Shown piece after piece: positions 42,970-56,755 of a stretch of 64,000 bases of DNA. A model generated the notes under the pieces. It was not told the origin of the DNA. It was given only the letters and a program-made list of their open reading frames with translations, and ran no database searches. The stretch's first letter is position 1. Each line of letters begins with the position of its first letter. Made by a program: the position numbers and the translations under genes. The DNA comes from Diprion similis (Eukaryota; Arthropoda; Insecta; Hymenoptera; Diprionidae). The stretch spans positions 1,364,001 through 1,428,000 of the forward strand of contig NC_060112.1 of NCBI RefSeq assembly GCF_021155765.1, in the 5' to 3' direction.

Positions 42970-44354
42970 ATAACGGCACAAGAGTATGCTGAAAGAAGTG
43001 TATAATGATCAATGATCAGGATACAAGTTAATGGTCGTGCCTAGACGATCAGTAAAATGACGCGTTACGCCTAATCTAATCCTCTTTGGCGTTACGTACG
43101 ATCGATCCCCGGACAATCCAATCACTATTGTATTAAGGTTATGGAGCGCTGGTTAATGAGATTATATCGAGTGGGTAGGACGAGTTGATTGTTATCGCGC
43201 AGAGAAAAAATGGAAATAATCGTATCGTTAGTTTTCTCAAAGTAAACAATTACATAACACCAAGTAAATACCTGTTTGTCAGCATTTAAATTTCCTTGCA
43301 ATTATCCCACTGTCAAATAGTTAGGAATTACGCGCGTTTCGAAATATTTCTTAATCATGAATCGTGCAGCGCTAAGGATGTGAAACTCGACGAAACTGTA
43401 GTTCTAAAAAGATCCATCTGCGCTTCAGTTCGGTAGCTAGCGTCTAACTATACAGAAATCGGATGTGACCAAGCTAGCAAGCGCGCAGTGGCAGCGATGA
43501 TTTCCGAATTTTCAAAATACGATAGTCATTTTTCGGTCATAAATATGCGAGCAACTTCTGAACCGATTACGTACTTTCAACCATTCTTATTATTTAATGG
43601 TCTCTTGAAGGGTCAATGACACCCTGACGTAGGGTATGCATACCTAATTGGTTCGTATTATTTCTGATTGCACACAATGAAATAGAAAATATACAATACA
43701 GATTGAAAAATTTCTAATTCAAGAATAATATTATCTTGCAATGCGATGTATATGCAAAATGAATAAAAATAAAGGAATAAGAAAACTGACGAACAGTTAA
43801 ATATTGCTTATAAATTGATTATATTAAGTATGATAAAAGATAAACAGTAGAAAAGATGGATTGCTGGATTATTTTTTGTAACATCTATTTATTACCTCTG
43901 TGGCAAAATCTTTCGTATAATGGTTGAGCCCAGTTCGTTTTATCGCGGTTGCTATGAAACCGTAAAAATGGCATAAGTTTGAAAAAATATATCTCATCTC
44001 ACCTAATGAAGTTCCAACCATGAACGAAGGTTATTTTCTGTGACAAACATGATTCCAATTTCTTGCTACAGGTGATAAATAACCAAATAAAAACACTGAA
44101 ATGTGGAACGGCAAACGAGAACGGGGAGTAACACCAAAACGTCTTTCCTCACTGCATTGTCGGCTATGCGAGAGACCAAAACAAATACTGCCGAAAGTGC
44201 GTTGGTGCATTTTTCCTCTCCGACTGTCTTTTCTTTTACGCAAACTAAGTCAACATTAGGGTAGATTTTTTACTTTCGTTACATTAGTAATCGTATTTAC
44301 AATTAATATACATAAGCTCGGATATCTATCGTGCATTTCTATAAAAACTTATAT
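42970..44354. other. Spacer between the THAP element and the TCF15-like gene
   Basis: About 1.4 kb; the right end is probably the 3' UTR of the TCF15-like gene. No coding sequence or defined repeat seen. Confidence 0.45.
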
Positions 44355-45795
44355 TTAATATATCGGATCCAAGTCGAAATATGACGACGAACTCGACGGA
44401 AGTATAATGTATTGCGAGCCTTCTTGACTTTGACAGTCCGCGATTGTTTGAGAAGCGACGTTCAAGTTCTGAAAAACACAAAACTTATTTATTCCGGTTC
44501 CAATCATCAAGTTTCTATGGATCATCGCATAAACCGGGAAATTTCACGTTGTCAAACAACAAATACAAACACATCTTTACACATTCTATTCATATCGCGA
44601 TTATAGTTATATTTTCATAGAAAAACTATACTCACGTATTTTTTATGCGTTGCGAGGCAAAAAGTACAGACCTGAGGTCTGCCTGTATGAGTTTCATTAT
44701 TACCCCACGAATTGTTCAACGTTGACGATCGTAAATGATTTTCCTCCAAGCGTAAGCAGGGTTGATCAGCAGCACCGACAATTAGCACAGCTCCTAAGTG
44801 GCTGATGTAGCTGCTTGCCAGTCGCAATGTTTCGATTTTAGATAATTTTCTATCAGCGGGTTCAGTGGGTATCAATGTCCTAAGAGCGGTGAACGCTGTA
44901 TTTACGCTGCACAGTGAAGATTGCGATTCTTGAGTTGCGAACCTGCATTTGTTTTCACTTGAAATACGTTTCTATACTAACAAGCGCAATTAGACTATTT
45001 TTTCATTTAAATTTTAGATAATTTGAAAAACAATGAGGTCGATAGCTGCAGGTCCTCTCAAAATTCTATAAATCGACAGAGCAGAGATCTTTTTCGTCTA
45101 TCAAATATTATACCGACGATAGAAAAGTTTTTAAATATGCGTGCATGCGGCGTACACGTTTTGCATGTTTAATGTTGCAATTCTAAGACTGGATTATTTA
45201 TTTCCGATTATGGCGAATCATTGATTAAGAGCAATCGAGATCATGATATTTATTCATCTTACACCTCCCACCCCAGTTATTTCACCGCATTATTCACGTG
45301 TAGATACTGCACGTAGGTGTGCTCCACACATACGTTATTGTATCATAAATATCACGTATGCCTTAAAGCATACATATGCACGTTCAGTTCCAGTCACATT
45401 GAATTATTTCACCGTCGCAATATATGCACGGCAACTATAAATACATAAGAAAAAACCACGAACAATATGATCCCTTTCTACATACTTATTTTTAAGTTCT
45501 TTCGTCGAAAAGAATCATCAAAAAACCATTTACACACAAAGATTCTCGTAAAATCTAAGGGAAAAAGAAAGACCTCTATTCCGTTGAATAAATTTCCTCA
45601 CAGTACAAGGAAACAAAAAAGCGGTCATAATCGAAAAAAAATTAATCCACGGTGTACTTAACGTAATCAGCATGCTTGTAAATACGAGCAAATTTACATA
45701 ATTGAAATCAATTATTACCTATGTGTCCGATCCCGTTCTCTAGCGTTAGCTTGATACCGTTGTTTACCAGGTTCATCTTTTTTCCTAGCAGCCAT
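44355..45795 (-). CDS. TCF15: bHLH transcription factor, paraxis/scleraxis (TCF15) type
   Basis: Nuclear bHLH factor; vertebrate relatives act in somite and tendon development, and Drosophila has one relative. Three coding exons: 45795-45719, 44906-44636, 44468-44355; phases close to 153 aa. Exon 1 encodes [20 protein letters not shown], holding the basic region with the E-box-contacting Glu. Exon 2 starts in mid-helix 1 ([16 protein letters not shown]), then the loop and helix 2 ([19 protein letters not shown]), nearly identical to vertebrate TCF15/scleraxis, followed by the shared DQPC and [11 protein letters not shown] tail motifs. Exon 3 adds a Ser-rich, acidic C-terminus ending DLDPIY. 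The bHLH spans about residues 11-65. Exons 1 and 3 are short. Upstream neighbour on the same strand is Gug; no sign of shared regulation. Confidence 0.92.
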
Positions 45796-47574
45796 TCCTA
45801 GCTACGTTTTTCTTCCCTCTCCCTCTCAATAATGATGACCAAATTAATAAACTTGGTTATTAGATAGTTCAGTTGGTTTAAGACTCGGCGGAATACGTCG
45901 AATGAATTGTTACGAGATGCTCTTTACTTCAGGAAGACTGATTTATGAATGAGTAAGGCATCTACTATGCGCTATCCTCGTTCTCTTTGGTTCTTTCCCC
46001 TCCCCCACCCCCTCGGCAAGCCACGCTGACATGTGTGTACCACATGTTGATGTGTGTAATATCCATATACGCATAGACGCACACACGGAAACGTTGGTAA
46101 TACGTTGATGGTGGGCCATGGGGTGTGGGTGAGACTCCCACAACAAGTGGTCAGAGTCTGCATCTCACATTACACTCAATAAAAACAAGGGACCAACCAG
46201 CACCGCTGGCGGCAGCGGCTCCAAAAAAAAGCATCTGCTAAACTAATTAGAGAATAGTGGCTCTTCGGTCGAAGTATTCATGTATTTTTATAAAATTTAA
46301 AGTTAAACCATTCGGTACACACAATACAGTATTATAGCTTCTTTTTTCCTTGTTTTGTTTCTTTCTTTTAATAAAATTTTTTCCCTCCTATGATTTGTTG
46401 GTATTTTTTCACTCAATGACTATAATTACTGCGATCATTTATGCACACGCATCAGCTGTTTTTTCTATCAAATAATTTTACTTAGGTAATTTAAATTGTG
46501 TTTTTCATCTCCACTTTTTTATGTTGCTTTTAGTCTATGTATATGTATAATCATGTATGTTTGTATGTAGGTATTTATGTTTATGTCAAGTAATTTTTTA
46601 CTATTATGATATAATAATATGTATGTATATGTAAATTTCTGTGTGATTATACTCACTATCATTATCCTTATCGATACTATTATTCTTATTATTATTCCTA
46701 TTATTGTGTTGTATACGGTACAGAGCAGTACTGAAGTTTTATTAGTTTTTCCTTTTTGCTAATTAAAAAATAGTCCGGCAATCCTTATTCTGCTATCTGC
46801 ATCGTTTGTAAATAAAAAAATAAATAACATTGCTCAATCATTTTGTTTCGTTTAAACATTATTATGATTATTTCTATATATATTCATTATTTCATATTAC
46901 TAGGTAATAATTATTATACGGTATTATGTCACTGTGCTAGTTCTCATCTTGAAAACTTGAAACTGAACAAAATAATACTTTACACATGATTGTTTAACAT
47001 TACCGAATGCCATTTGCATAGTGCTTGAATAAATAAAAAATTTAATCAAGCTCGGTTACAAAATTTCTTTTCTTGGAGTACCAAGAAAAAAAAAATTATT
47101 AAAAAGTGATAACATTAGGGAAGTATTGCAAAAAAAATGTATCACTTGAATTTCTGCGAATTCCTAAAAAAAGAATTTAACCCTGTGGTGAGAGTTTGTT
47201 AGCAAGTCTCAATCGTCACATTTTAACTTGAACAGTTACATTGTGAAAGAAAAACAGAAGACAAAAACTGCCATGATTCGTCCAACGAAGATAATAATCT
47301 ATTCGGGAATGTGTAAAATTCTTATGGTATAAAGATAAAAGGAGGCAGTGGTGAAGACAACTAACGAATATCGCTATCCCAGCTCGTGTGCTATACAACC
47401 GTACGTAGCTTTGAGTTATTTGTAGAAAAAAAAAGAAATAAAAAGAAATAAATGTACAAAAGTTCGTAAAAAATCTTTGCATTGTACTAGCATAATGACA
47501 TGCATACTTTCTTATAACTATGCTACTTGCGTCCCTAACTTTTCAAGACAATTATAATAGAAATAGAGATTTAC
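45796..47574. other. Spacer between TCF15-like gene and Gug 3' end
   Basis: The left part should hold the TCF15-like promoter and 5' UTR, the right part the Gug 3' UTR. The right half is very AT-rich with TTATTATT tracts. No gene or transposon recognised. Confidence 0.45.
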
Positions 47575-50500
47575 TCAAGGCCGTGATCCTCGCGCAGCTT
47601 CTTCCAAAGCGCGTACCTTTAACTCACGTTCGCGTTGTTGCCTAGAAAGAGATGGGAAAAAAAAAAAAAAAAAAAAGCGAACAAAAAAAACGTATTTTAT
47701 TAATTTGGAATCAGGAGAATAACATTTTGTTTCTTGCGTCAAGGATTGATCGCTAATTATTAATAGGAATAAGAGGTACGATTTTTTCTTACAACACAAA
47801 CCTTAGGTAGTCTTCATGATGGGCAACAAATGAAGGATGATGAGGATAACGTTCACGCTCCATCATCAAGTGACGCTGAAGCTGTTCCTGATGCACAGCC
47901 ATTTCCGCGTAGGGTCGACCAAGGAGATCGGCAGGATGCAGGCCTAGCGAGGGATCGCGAGACATCAGTCCTGGCCTGGGGTAATTGGCGCCAGCGGCGG
48001 CTGCGTGAAACAAAAATGAAATAATTCGATTGTAGAGCGAGGACCAAATTCAGGAAGAAATATGTTACGATTAATAATTCGACGACATGAGGGGGGAGTT
48101 GGCGAGGGTAGGTCGTTTCTGTTCTGTGAATGTTGTTGTACAATTTGAATAAATACTAATGATAATATTACATGATTAGGATTAAGACGCGGGCTGAAAT
48201 TTTGAGAAATTCGACACGGGATAGAGATTTGTTTGTTAACTAACGTCGAAGATCCTATCACCTACCAGGCAGGGGGAATCCAGCGGCAGCAGCAGCTGCT
48301 TCCTGCTGTTGCTGAGCCTGTTGCTGAGCGGCCTGCTGCTGTCCCGGATGTAGGTGCAAGTGAGTGTGCGCGTGCGTATGCGCGTGAGTGTGAGCGTGAT
48401 ACTCGGGCGAGATGCCAGCCATCTGCAACCGGACCATCGGGTCAGCAGCCAGAGCCAGCCGCTCGTCCAGCTGGCCGTGGTGGTGAGCTGGATGACCACC
48501 CCCTCCCCCTGCTGGCCCCCCGCCGGCTGCCGTCGGTATCCCTAAACCCGACAGCGCCTCCGTGAAATAACCCTACTCACTGGTTTTATGGGGGTGGAAA
48601 TAAGGGAGCTCGGAAATTCCAACTCATCGTCATATTTCCAATATTGATCATCAATTTCTGATCCAATTCTGTGTGTTTATCACAATTCGATACAAGGGTG
48701 GGAATTTCATTTACAGATACTTCAAGGAAACACATTTCTTTGAGACTTAATTGGTAACTCGATTACGCCAAAAGAGTTAGTTTCCCTTCAAATGCGGCAT
48801 GTCGGTTTCAAGTCACATCACATAGCTATCAACAACCCGGATCTCTACAAAGCTATAGATGTAAAAAGACAAGTGAAACAGACTTTTCACAAGACTTTAT
48901 AATACGTATGCATAAACATTTACAGATTCAAGCTTTAATTATCAATAAAGTATTTTTCCAAAGACTACTAAAACTGATAATTGTTGATAATATATCGATT
49001 GCTTCGATTGAAACAACATGAATCAAGGCAACGGTAGCAATTGCTAATAAAATATTAATTTCCTTCAAAAACGTGATTTGAATATTATTTAACTGCCTGA
49101 AACCTGAAACCTTATCTACTACACATGTAGACTATTGTACTACTACTACTACTGGAAATTATTATGTATGTACATACATCACATCCAAGGGGGTATATAC
49201 GTCTCGAAAGGATATATGTTTCACAACAAGCGTGTCCAAAGTGAATGTGGTAATAACGAAGTTTGATAACGCATAAAATCTATGGAAATCTCATTGCAAA
49301 ATATTCCTTTGAGGCACACGAGTCTTCCAAACACAATTTCTAACGAGATGTTTATATCTTGACTGATTCTTCAACAACGGCAAATCAATTTCAAACCTCA
49401 GTGTCTTTTTTCAGCATAGGTAACTAATTGATTACATTGCATTTTTTCATGCACTTTATTGAGATTTGGAAGCAAAGTTATGTGGACTTTAATGAAAATC
49501 GATCATGGATACACCTCTCTGATTGATCATTGGCGCAGTAAACGTCGCAAGATATTGTTTCCGCCACTTCAAAGAGCCACTGAGTTAGAAACAGAATGAT
49601 AAGAAAAATGTTTCGTACCTAATCGTTCTAGACGTTCCCTCTCCAGCTGGCTAGGACCTGGAGGAGCGCCGTAGAGACTGAACTGATGCAACGCTTGGGG
49701 AGGACCAGAGGGACCGGGACCAGCGAGACCAGCAGCAGCGGCGTATCGTCGATGCATTTCGAGCCAGTGCGGATCCACGCTGCCAGGTATGGACCTGGGG
49801 CCTCCCTTGAGCAGTTCCTCCTTGAACCTGTCGTTTAGTTCGCGATCTCTGAGTTCCCTGATTTCCCGCTCTCTCTTTTCCCGCTCCAGATGTTCCAATT
49901 CGAGGCGCTCTCTTGCTACTGGACCGTACATGTAGTGCAGCATCGGATCAGGTGGACCAGGATGCCTTGCCGGGGAAAACGCAGCGTGTGGTCTCGCGTA
50001 TTCGGACAACTGCCTGAGCGCCGGGGTGTCGACGTAAGATCCTGGCCTAGCCGCATAGCGGTCGTAAGGAGATACGACAGGTTCTAGAGGCCCTCGACTT
50101 GGTGGCTTGCAAGGCTCCGGCTGTTTCTCAGGAGTCGACATTTTTCTAACCTGTTGAGCAGCTGCTCTGTCTCGCTCCCTCTCCGCCTCACGTTCTCTTT
50201 CCTTCCTTGTTCTCTCCTCACGTTTTCTTGCCAATTTTGAATCCGGCACTGGTTTGAATGTGAGATCGGTCCTAGTGCAAGAATTATTTTCACCTCGATT
50301 CCAATGCCGGAGAAAAATAGCCGACTGAGATCTGTGACACTCGGAATCCTCCATCTGTGGCTCTGGTGATGGTCCTCGAGGACTCGGAGGCTCCTCAGGC
50401 TCAGGCTCCACCATTTCCGGCTCGGGTTTCGGCTCCGGCGGAATGGGAGGCTGCAGTTGAGGTGGACGATGATGATGGTGGACAGAGCTGCTGGACGTTA

Positions 50501-53500
50501 GACAGGCCGACACTAGAGCGGGCTTGCGTTGTTGGTTGTGAGAACTGTGCGAAGATTGGCTATGCGAATGGCTGTGCGAACTGTGTGAGGATATAGTCAG
50601 AAGTTTGTCGTGATGCAATGTCGTTGCCTGATGCATGCTGGACGAGTGATGATGCGTGGCGATCAAATTATCGCCCTCGTCTCTAGTAACACTGGAGCTG
50701 GTGCTCGAGTGATGAGCAGTCATCATTGTAGTGCTCTCTTGGCTTCGTTGTGGAGAAGGCGGCGGAATAGCGTGAGGAACTGGGCCGTATGGATAGGTGG
50801 GAAATGGGGGATACGATCCAACGGGCGGATAACCGGGGTAAGCCATTCCTCCGTGATGGTAGGGATGCATGGCTGCTAACAACGAGTGATGAATGAACGG
50901 GTGGTGAGGATGGAAGGGGTGAGCCATGTGTGGACTCGGCTGCTGAGAGGGATGCATCACTGGCTGCGGAATGGACGTCGGTGGCGGTGGCAAACTCGGA
51001 GTCGGGGAAGCGGCGACCGACTGAATCTGAGCAACCTGTTGGCTATTTTGCACCAGAGGGTGTTTGCTGGGCGTCGGAGGCTTGCTGGAACTGTCTGGAT
51101 CTTTCTTGATGTTGTCCAAACTTGGGCCGGGGAATCCAGTTTGAAATCCAGGGACTTTCACCTCCTTCAAGCTCTGCAACGGGTCGGGTTCGGGCGGAAT
51201 GATTTCCTGCTTTATCTTCAAATTCTGTGGCTCCATGGGGGGCGTGGGTACCAATGAGTAAGGCGCGATGGTCGGAGGCTTCTCCAAGGGCATCATACCC
51301 TGGGGTGGAGGAATTGATTGGAATAAATTCTGAGGCTCGGGTCTATCCAGTTCTCCGTTTCCGTCCTGTCGCTGCTCCTGCAGCCTATCTGACATTCTGT
51401 CAAGCATTCTGCTGTCCCTGTGTCTCTCCTGAGGCATTCTATCCTCTGGTATTCTCTCCGGCATTCTGATGTCGGGAGGTAAAACGGGCAGGCCTAAGGG
51501 CTGCGGCGAATTCGACAGTTGCGGTATCTGCGAAATGTTGGTGGAGAGGTTTTGAGGTATGCTAAGATTAAGCGAGGACGCAGACATGTTCTGCTGCATG
51601 CTGTGGGGATTTCCCATGCTTGGCGGGCCGACCATGTTCTGTGGGTTTCCCATGTTTTGAGGTAAATTTGACGGTACGTGTAGATTTTGGGATAAATTCT
51701 GCGGCACGTTTTGGCTTGCCAGTATATTCGGCGGGGGATGCTGCATGTTTAGGGGCATGACTTGCGGAGGTTGAGGAGGTACCTGAAGTGTCTGCAAGTT
51801 TTGCGCACAATTCTGCGTGCTCACCATACTGGTTTGCGATAAATTTCGTATACTTGGACCGATATCGCTGACGTTGTTCATTGGCTGCTGGTTGCCAGCA
51901 TTCATGGGCTGAATCATTTCCTTGGAATCTTCGACGACCGGCGACATGTTTCTCTCTATTTGAGGAAGCACCTCGACCAATTTCAAAGGCTGGTTCATCA
52001 TCATCGGCATTTCCTCCAACTGTTCTTTGGTCTCTGGCAATTCTTCTATGATCGGTTTCTTTTCTATTGCGTGAATAACCGGAACCGATATCGGTAAACT
52101 TTGAATGGGTGCCGGAACCGGCGTCGAAACTGGAGTCGGCTCCAGTGGTTCTTCCGGCGTGGTTAAAACGGGACTGGGAGGTTCGTCGACTTGGACGGTA
52201 ACCGGAACCGAATGATTATCGTTCGTTTCACCCTCGGTCTCCCGCTCGGGTTCATCCATTAACGAGTTACTGTCTGTAGTAAGAGATTCGGACGGACTTT
52301 CCGGCCTCTCGCCGCGTTTACGCTTTTGCAATTCCTTGTCCTCCTCAGGATCATCGGCTTGCGGACGTTTCTGTCCCTTCCTCGGCGTCTCTGATTTACC
52401 AGATGATTTTTTCTTCGTCTTGTCCGGAGTCTGTTGCTGCTGCTGTTTCTCCTGATCAGGTGTGTCAGTTCCACCGGCTCTCCTTGATCGTGCGGGTCTG
52501 GGCGTCTCTTTGGCCTTGTTGCGAGTTCTCATCCTGCCTGGACTGTCAGGAGATTCGGCCGGCACTGGGCGAAAGAGGTACGGAGGAGCAGGTGGAAGTT
52601 CTCCGGTTTTCTTTAAATGCGCGCGACATTCGGCGCAGAGTAATAGCCTGTCCTTACCGGCGATTTGGTAGTCTTTTGAACTGGTCGAAAAGCAATGTTG
52701 ACAGGATTGCGCAGTTCCGTTTGTATTCGTGTCCCTGGAATCACTGTCCTCTTCCGAATTATCATCTTCCGTAACCGAGCTGACTTCACCACCTGGATTA
52801 TTGCTGGCTGGCGTGCCGACAGGTGCTGTCTCTGGTTCGGACGCCGGCTCCTTGGGGTTCGGCGCTGCGGGAGAAGTGTCTTTTGTCGGGGTTGGTATCT
52901 CCTCTTTGGGAGTACCAGCCCGAGAGTTACGGGTGTTGCGAATTCTGCGCAATGAACCCTGCCTGCGTCGCCTGTGGGGTCGATTATTATTCGCGCCAGG
53001 CGTCTTCTTCCACAGGTAGTAGAACTCAACTAGTTCAGGCTAAATGGACCAAAAAATTCCCAACATAAAACAGTTTTCACAATTTGTTTTTCATTTCTTT
53101 TTACCAACTATTGTACGCGTCTCAAATTACTAGTCCACATTTTCATAATCACCGTATCTTTGTGAGGCAGTAAATCCTTCCTGATGCGGAAGAAATTCTT
53201 TCCAAACTGACGAAGACCCTTTACAAAACGTTTCTGTAATGGAGAACATTGCGTTATTTATCAAGTATCGATCTTCGATTATTCTGTTCTACATAATCAC
53301 GCCTCGACAATATACTCACAGTTTCTTCCTCGGACCACTTTTTGTCGATCCCTTTGGGTACGGGACATTTGACTAGTGCTTGAAGTGCCCTGCCAGGGTC
53401 ATAGCCAGAGTCATGTAAAATGTCCAGAGCGTTGATCGTGGTGTCGTCGCGAGAGGCAGCTACACAACCATCATCGGGAGATCCGCCGTCACACATTCCT

Positions 53501-54148
53501 GCAAAGGCAGCCATAGATCGGGCAGCTCTTAAGTACATCAACAGATCTCCGTCCAAAGCCATGGCCGGGACCCATCGTAGTTCCTCACGTTCTTTGGAGA
53601 ACTCAGGATCCGGATGAAGATCTCCAGGAGGGATGCCCGGCCTGTACTCAGGCAACCGGGCCTGGCAAGAAACCAACTCCTGTACCCAAAATTCAGGGTA
53701 GCGCGCGGTTAGCACCACTGCCAAAGCGAGTTAGTCATGCACACATGTATACTGGCTTGCTTATTCAAAGTGCTAAGCTGAATTTCATAAGGCAAAAACG
53801 GCTCAACAGAATTTGTTGAAACTTTGCTAAGTTTAATTTTCGTCTTATTCAGCCGATACAAGTTTACTCGCATTGTTCTATTGTCAGTGCGATGCTAAAG
53901 CGATTGTGTATTATTAAATAACAAAAAAAAATTGGTTATCCCCGTTAACTTATACAAAATTATTATCCTTTGTACATTCATTAGTTATTAGATGTTATGC
54001 GTTGAATTATATTAGTCTTAAAATGAACAAGCCTGAATAAAATCCCATATTTGCAAGGTAGCTACGAAGCAGTGAGGTTTTTCCAAAGAATCGGGCAAAC
54101 CTGGTGGGATGGACCGACCCGAATCTCGCCTTGGGTACCAGCAGACAT
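47575..54148 (-). CDS. Gug: Grunge / Atrophin (RERE-like) nuclear corepressor
   Basis: Transcriptional corepressor that recruits histone-modifying enzymes; the insect counterpart of vertebrate RERE/ATN1. Coding exons in transcript order: 54148-54101, 53661-53320, 53233-53153, 53039-49619, 48541-48266, 48000-47802, 47641-47575; 1477 aa. ELM2 covers about residues 5-110 ([19 protein letters not shown]... to DILHDSGYD), SANT about 120-170 (KKWSEEE...[16 protein letters not shown]...FYYLWKK), and a GATA-like finger with CQHC...CAEC about 270-295. A long Pro/Gln/Met/Ser/His-rich middle follows, then the conserved atrophin C-terminus with Arg/Glu-rich runs, a His/Thr repeat (HTHAHTH) and [20 protein letters not shown]. 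Start: an in-frame TAG lies ~70 bases upstream and no other ATG intervenes. No BAH domain was found. The 3.4 kb exon holds two thirds of the protein. Confidence 0.94.
48542..49618 (-). other. Gug intron
   Basis: A 1.08 kb intron between the large exon and the His-repeat exon. AT-rich, no element recognised. Confidence 0.6.
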
Positions 54149-55764
54149 CTCCCCCTCCTCCAAAGCTCCACCGTCTTTCTCCAGTGTTTTAACCACTGTC
54201 AGTCTCCAAGTCTCAGTAAAGTGCTACCTTCCACCCCTAGGAATTAGTTGGGCGTATAATACATTTGGCACAATATTTTTACGTGTAACATTAAACAATA
54301 TAAATCTGTAGGCGAACGATCAGATTTGCCATTTATTGACAACAGACGATATATAAAGACATAGATCAAACTACGTATATTTTGAATTTAAAGTCAAACA
54401 TGATCGCCAACATGTATGGAAATGAATAAGTTTTCAAAAGCGTGATATCGCAATTTGACAGGTACTGGTTTTGAGTCAACGTCAACGTTTCGATGGAAAA
54501 TCAAGTATTGTTGTTAGGATTTACCCTTCCGTTAGGATGCAAATTATATTTGTTACTCGGATAGTTAGAGCGGTTCAAAAGTTATTCTGAGAATTCAGCA
54601 AGAAAGAATAGAATTTCAACACTACACATGCTCGACTACTACATTATCGCGAAAATGAAATAATGAAATGGAAAGTTAGCATTAGCTCGACGCAATTAAA
54701 CCAAAGCAAAGTGTTGGTTAATTTTACATCATAGTTAGCGAGAAATATATTTCGCGTATATTCCTCAATGCATTTTGAATATCTTATTGGATATATAATA
54801 TCGACGAGGACTCTGAATAGCTATAAAACGGAGTGGCTAATAATTGGATGCCTTCTCTTAAGCCCAGAAGTAAGTTCCATGCAGATAAATCGACAATAAA
54901 TAACAAATCTGACAATAAGACTAGTAACAAAGGATTTTATGAGATTTGAGACAGTTCATCAAAGATTTCAAAGTGAAAAATTTTCAACTCATTTGTAGTG
55001 ATTAACTCTGCAAAAAATTGGGGAAAGGTAACAAGAAAGCTTTGTGGTTAAAAGTTTGTAATTTCTTCTATTGGCGTGCTGTAAATAGCAATATGTGAAA
55101 GGTATCTGTGGTATTTGCATAACAATTAGTAATTAGCAAAAGGGTATGAGAAGAATTTCTGGATCTACATACCTCTAGTAGCCATGCCAATGCATCATTT
55201 GCGGGGATCAGCGGAGTGTCACGGATTCATTTAATTGCACGACTATTAGACTAGTAGTATCGGCGAACAATGAAGGATTAGAATATCCTCCTGAGGTAGA
55301 TTTATCTCAATGGGTTATTGTGGAGGAAAAAAACGGTAAACGGTGACCTAGGTGAGAGCAAAGATGGAATTTGTTCAACTACGTTGTAAAATAATGATAA
55401 TAAAAATAGTAATAACAGTGATGTGGATGATAATAATAATAAGAGAACATTCGGCAAATTCACAAGGAAAAAGTAATGCATGTACCTATGACATACATAT
55501 ATCGCCTGAGAAATTACGGATAACTTTAGTCGAAACTTTTATTGCCTTGGCGTTATCTAACAGAGCGTGATATGAGGCTGTATTTATTCGTTCGGTGATT
55601 TGTTGTTTTTTTTTTCTCTCCAATTTCATGCATTTTCAGTCAGTTATTCGATTGAATGGGGAAATAAAATCGATGAAATATGCGTAAAAATAGATGTGTG
55701 TATGTGGTAAGTATAGATATGTGTAGTAAAACTTGTGGGAGAGGAGGTAACGCTCGGCACTTAC
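54149..55764 (-). other. Gug 5' UTR exon edge and 5' introns
   Basis: The first coding exon can extend to an AG acceptor at 54212-54213, and the sequence up to the ATG stays open. A GT donor (GAG|GTATGT) near 55173 and another (GTG|GTAAGT) at 55759-55764 suggest one or two non-coding upstream exons. I could not find a BAH-domain exon here. The rest is AT-rich intron-like sequence. Confidence 0.4.
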
Positions 55765-56480
55765 CACGCTCCCGACGCCTAGCATCCTTCCAACGTTACG
55801 TACAAACTTCCCCGCCCATTCGTTATTTTATGCGACAGAGTGGCTACGGCAATATTAACACAACTCCGGGCACATTATTGTTTACCAGTTGCGAAGTTCA
55901 GGCCTTCCGAATATCACACACTACCCACAACACCCAGGCGCGGCCATATTGTCTTCAATTTTTTTCTCTCCCAATTTTTTTCTGGTCCCTCCACTCGTTC
56001 TTTTTTCTCGCTCTCTTGCTCCTCCTCCCTTTCGTTCACTCGCTCTCGCTCTCCGTTTTATTTCATTTGGATACAGTCAATCAAGATGTCAATCCCCCAT
56101 TGTCGTCGTCACGAACTAACAATTACCGATAGAAATGCAACTACGGTTGCCAAATGGGTATAGCTGGTTCAAGCAGGAAGTTCCGGAGGTAGAATTGTTG
56201 CCTCGTAATTCGGGTGAATGTAATAGTGAAACACGGAAAAACGTAAAGAAATAGAATAAATAAATGATGTGTCGAAACAATGAGGATGAAATTCTCATCA
56301 ACTTGATCAATAAGTTTTCGAAACTACTCGAGGAACTTGGATTCGTCTAACTACATTTTCACCACTGGGTCGCTCGTCTGTATCGTAACTCATCTGTATT
56401 CGCGGGGTAGTCGATGACTGAATTTCGGATGCGACTCTAGTTCATCGTTTTTCCGTGTTGGCGCGAGCCTCCATATTCTA
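55765..56480. promoter_or_regulatory. CpG-containing region: likely Gug first exon and divergent promoter
   Basis: From 55765 upstream (minus-strand sense), a donor GTG|GTAAGT closes a stretch richer in GC and CpG than its surroundings, as expected of a first exon. At about 55940-55955 the minus strand reads ACAATATGGCCGCG, a start-region motif of the YY1 kind. At 56480 the plus strand begins the possible first exon of the next gene, so this segment may serve both directions. Confidence 0.4.
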
Positions 56481-56755
56481 CCAAAATGGCGTCGCGTCAG
56501 ATAGCCAAGAAACTCGGGATGGTGCAGAGGAGTATATCGCTGACTAGTGATGTTTGGTAATCAAAATTGTTGTTTACCACGATTATGAAAATGAATCATT
56601 ACACCAACCTGACAAGCAGCAGTGTGGTGACAGATATCAGTGATTTCACGCTTAATTAGATATGTGTGTGTCGAACATAAGTCGTGCTACCTTTCAGTGA
56701 TCGGATGAAGAAGTGTAGGTAATTGTGGGTGGGCAGGCTGGTGAGATCTTTTCAG

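Noticed and set aside
55174-55245. Possible coding exon upstream of Gug (DTPLIPANDALAWLLE before a GTATGT donor)
   Set aside because: It joins in phase with the next exon, but there is an in-frame TGA at its left and no AG acceptor between that stop and the open segment, so it cannot be coding as it stands; it may be part of a 5' UTR exon.
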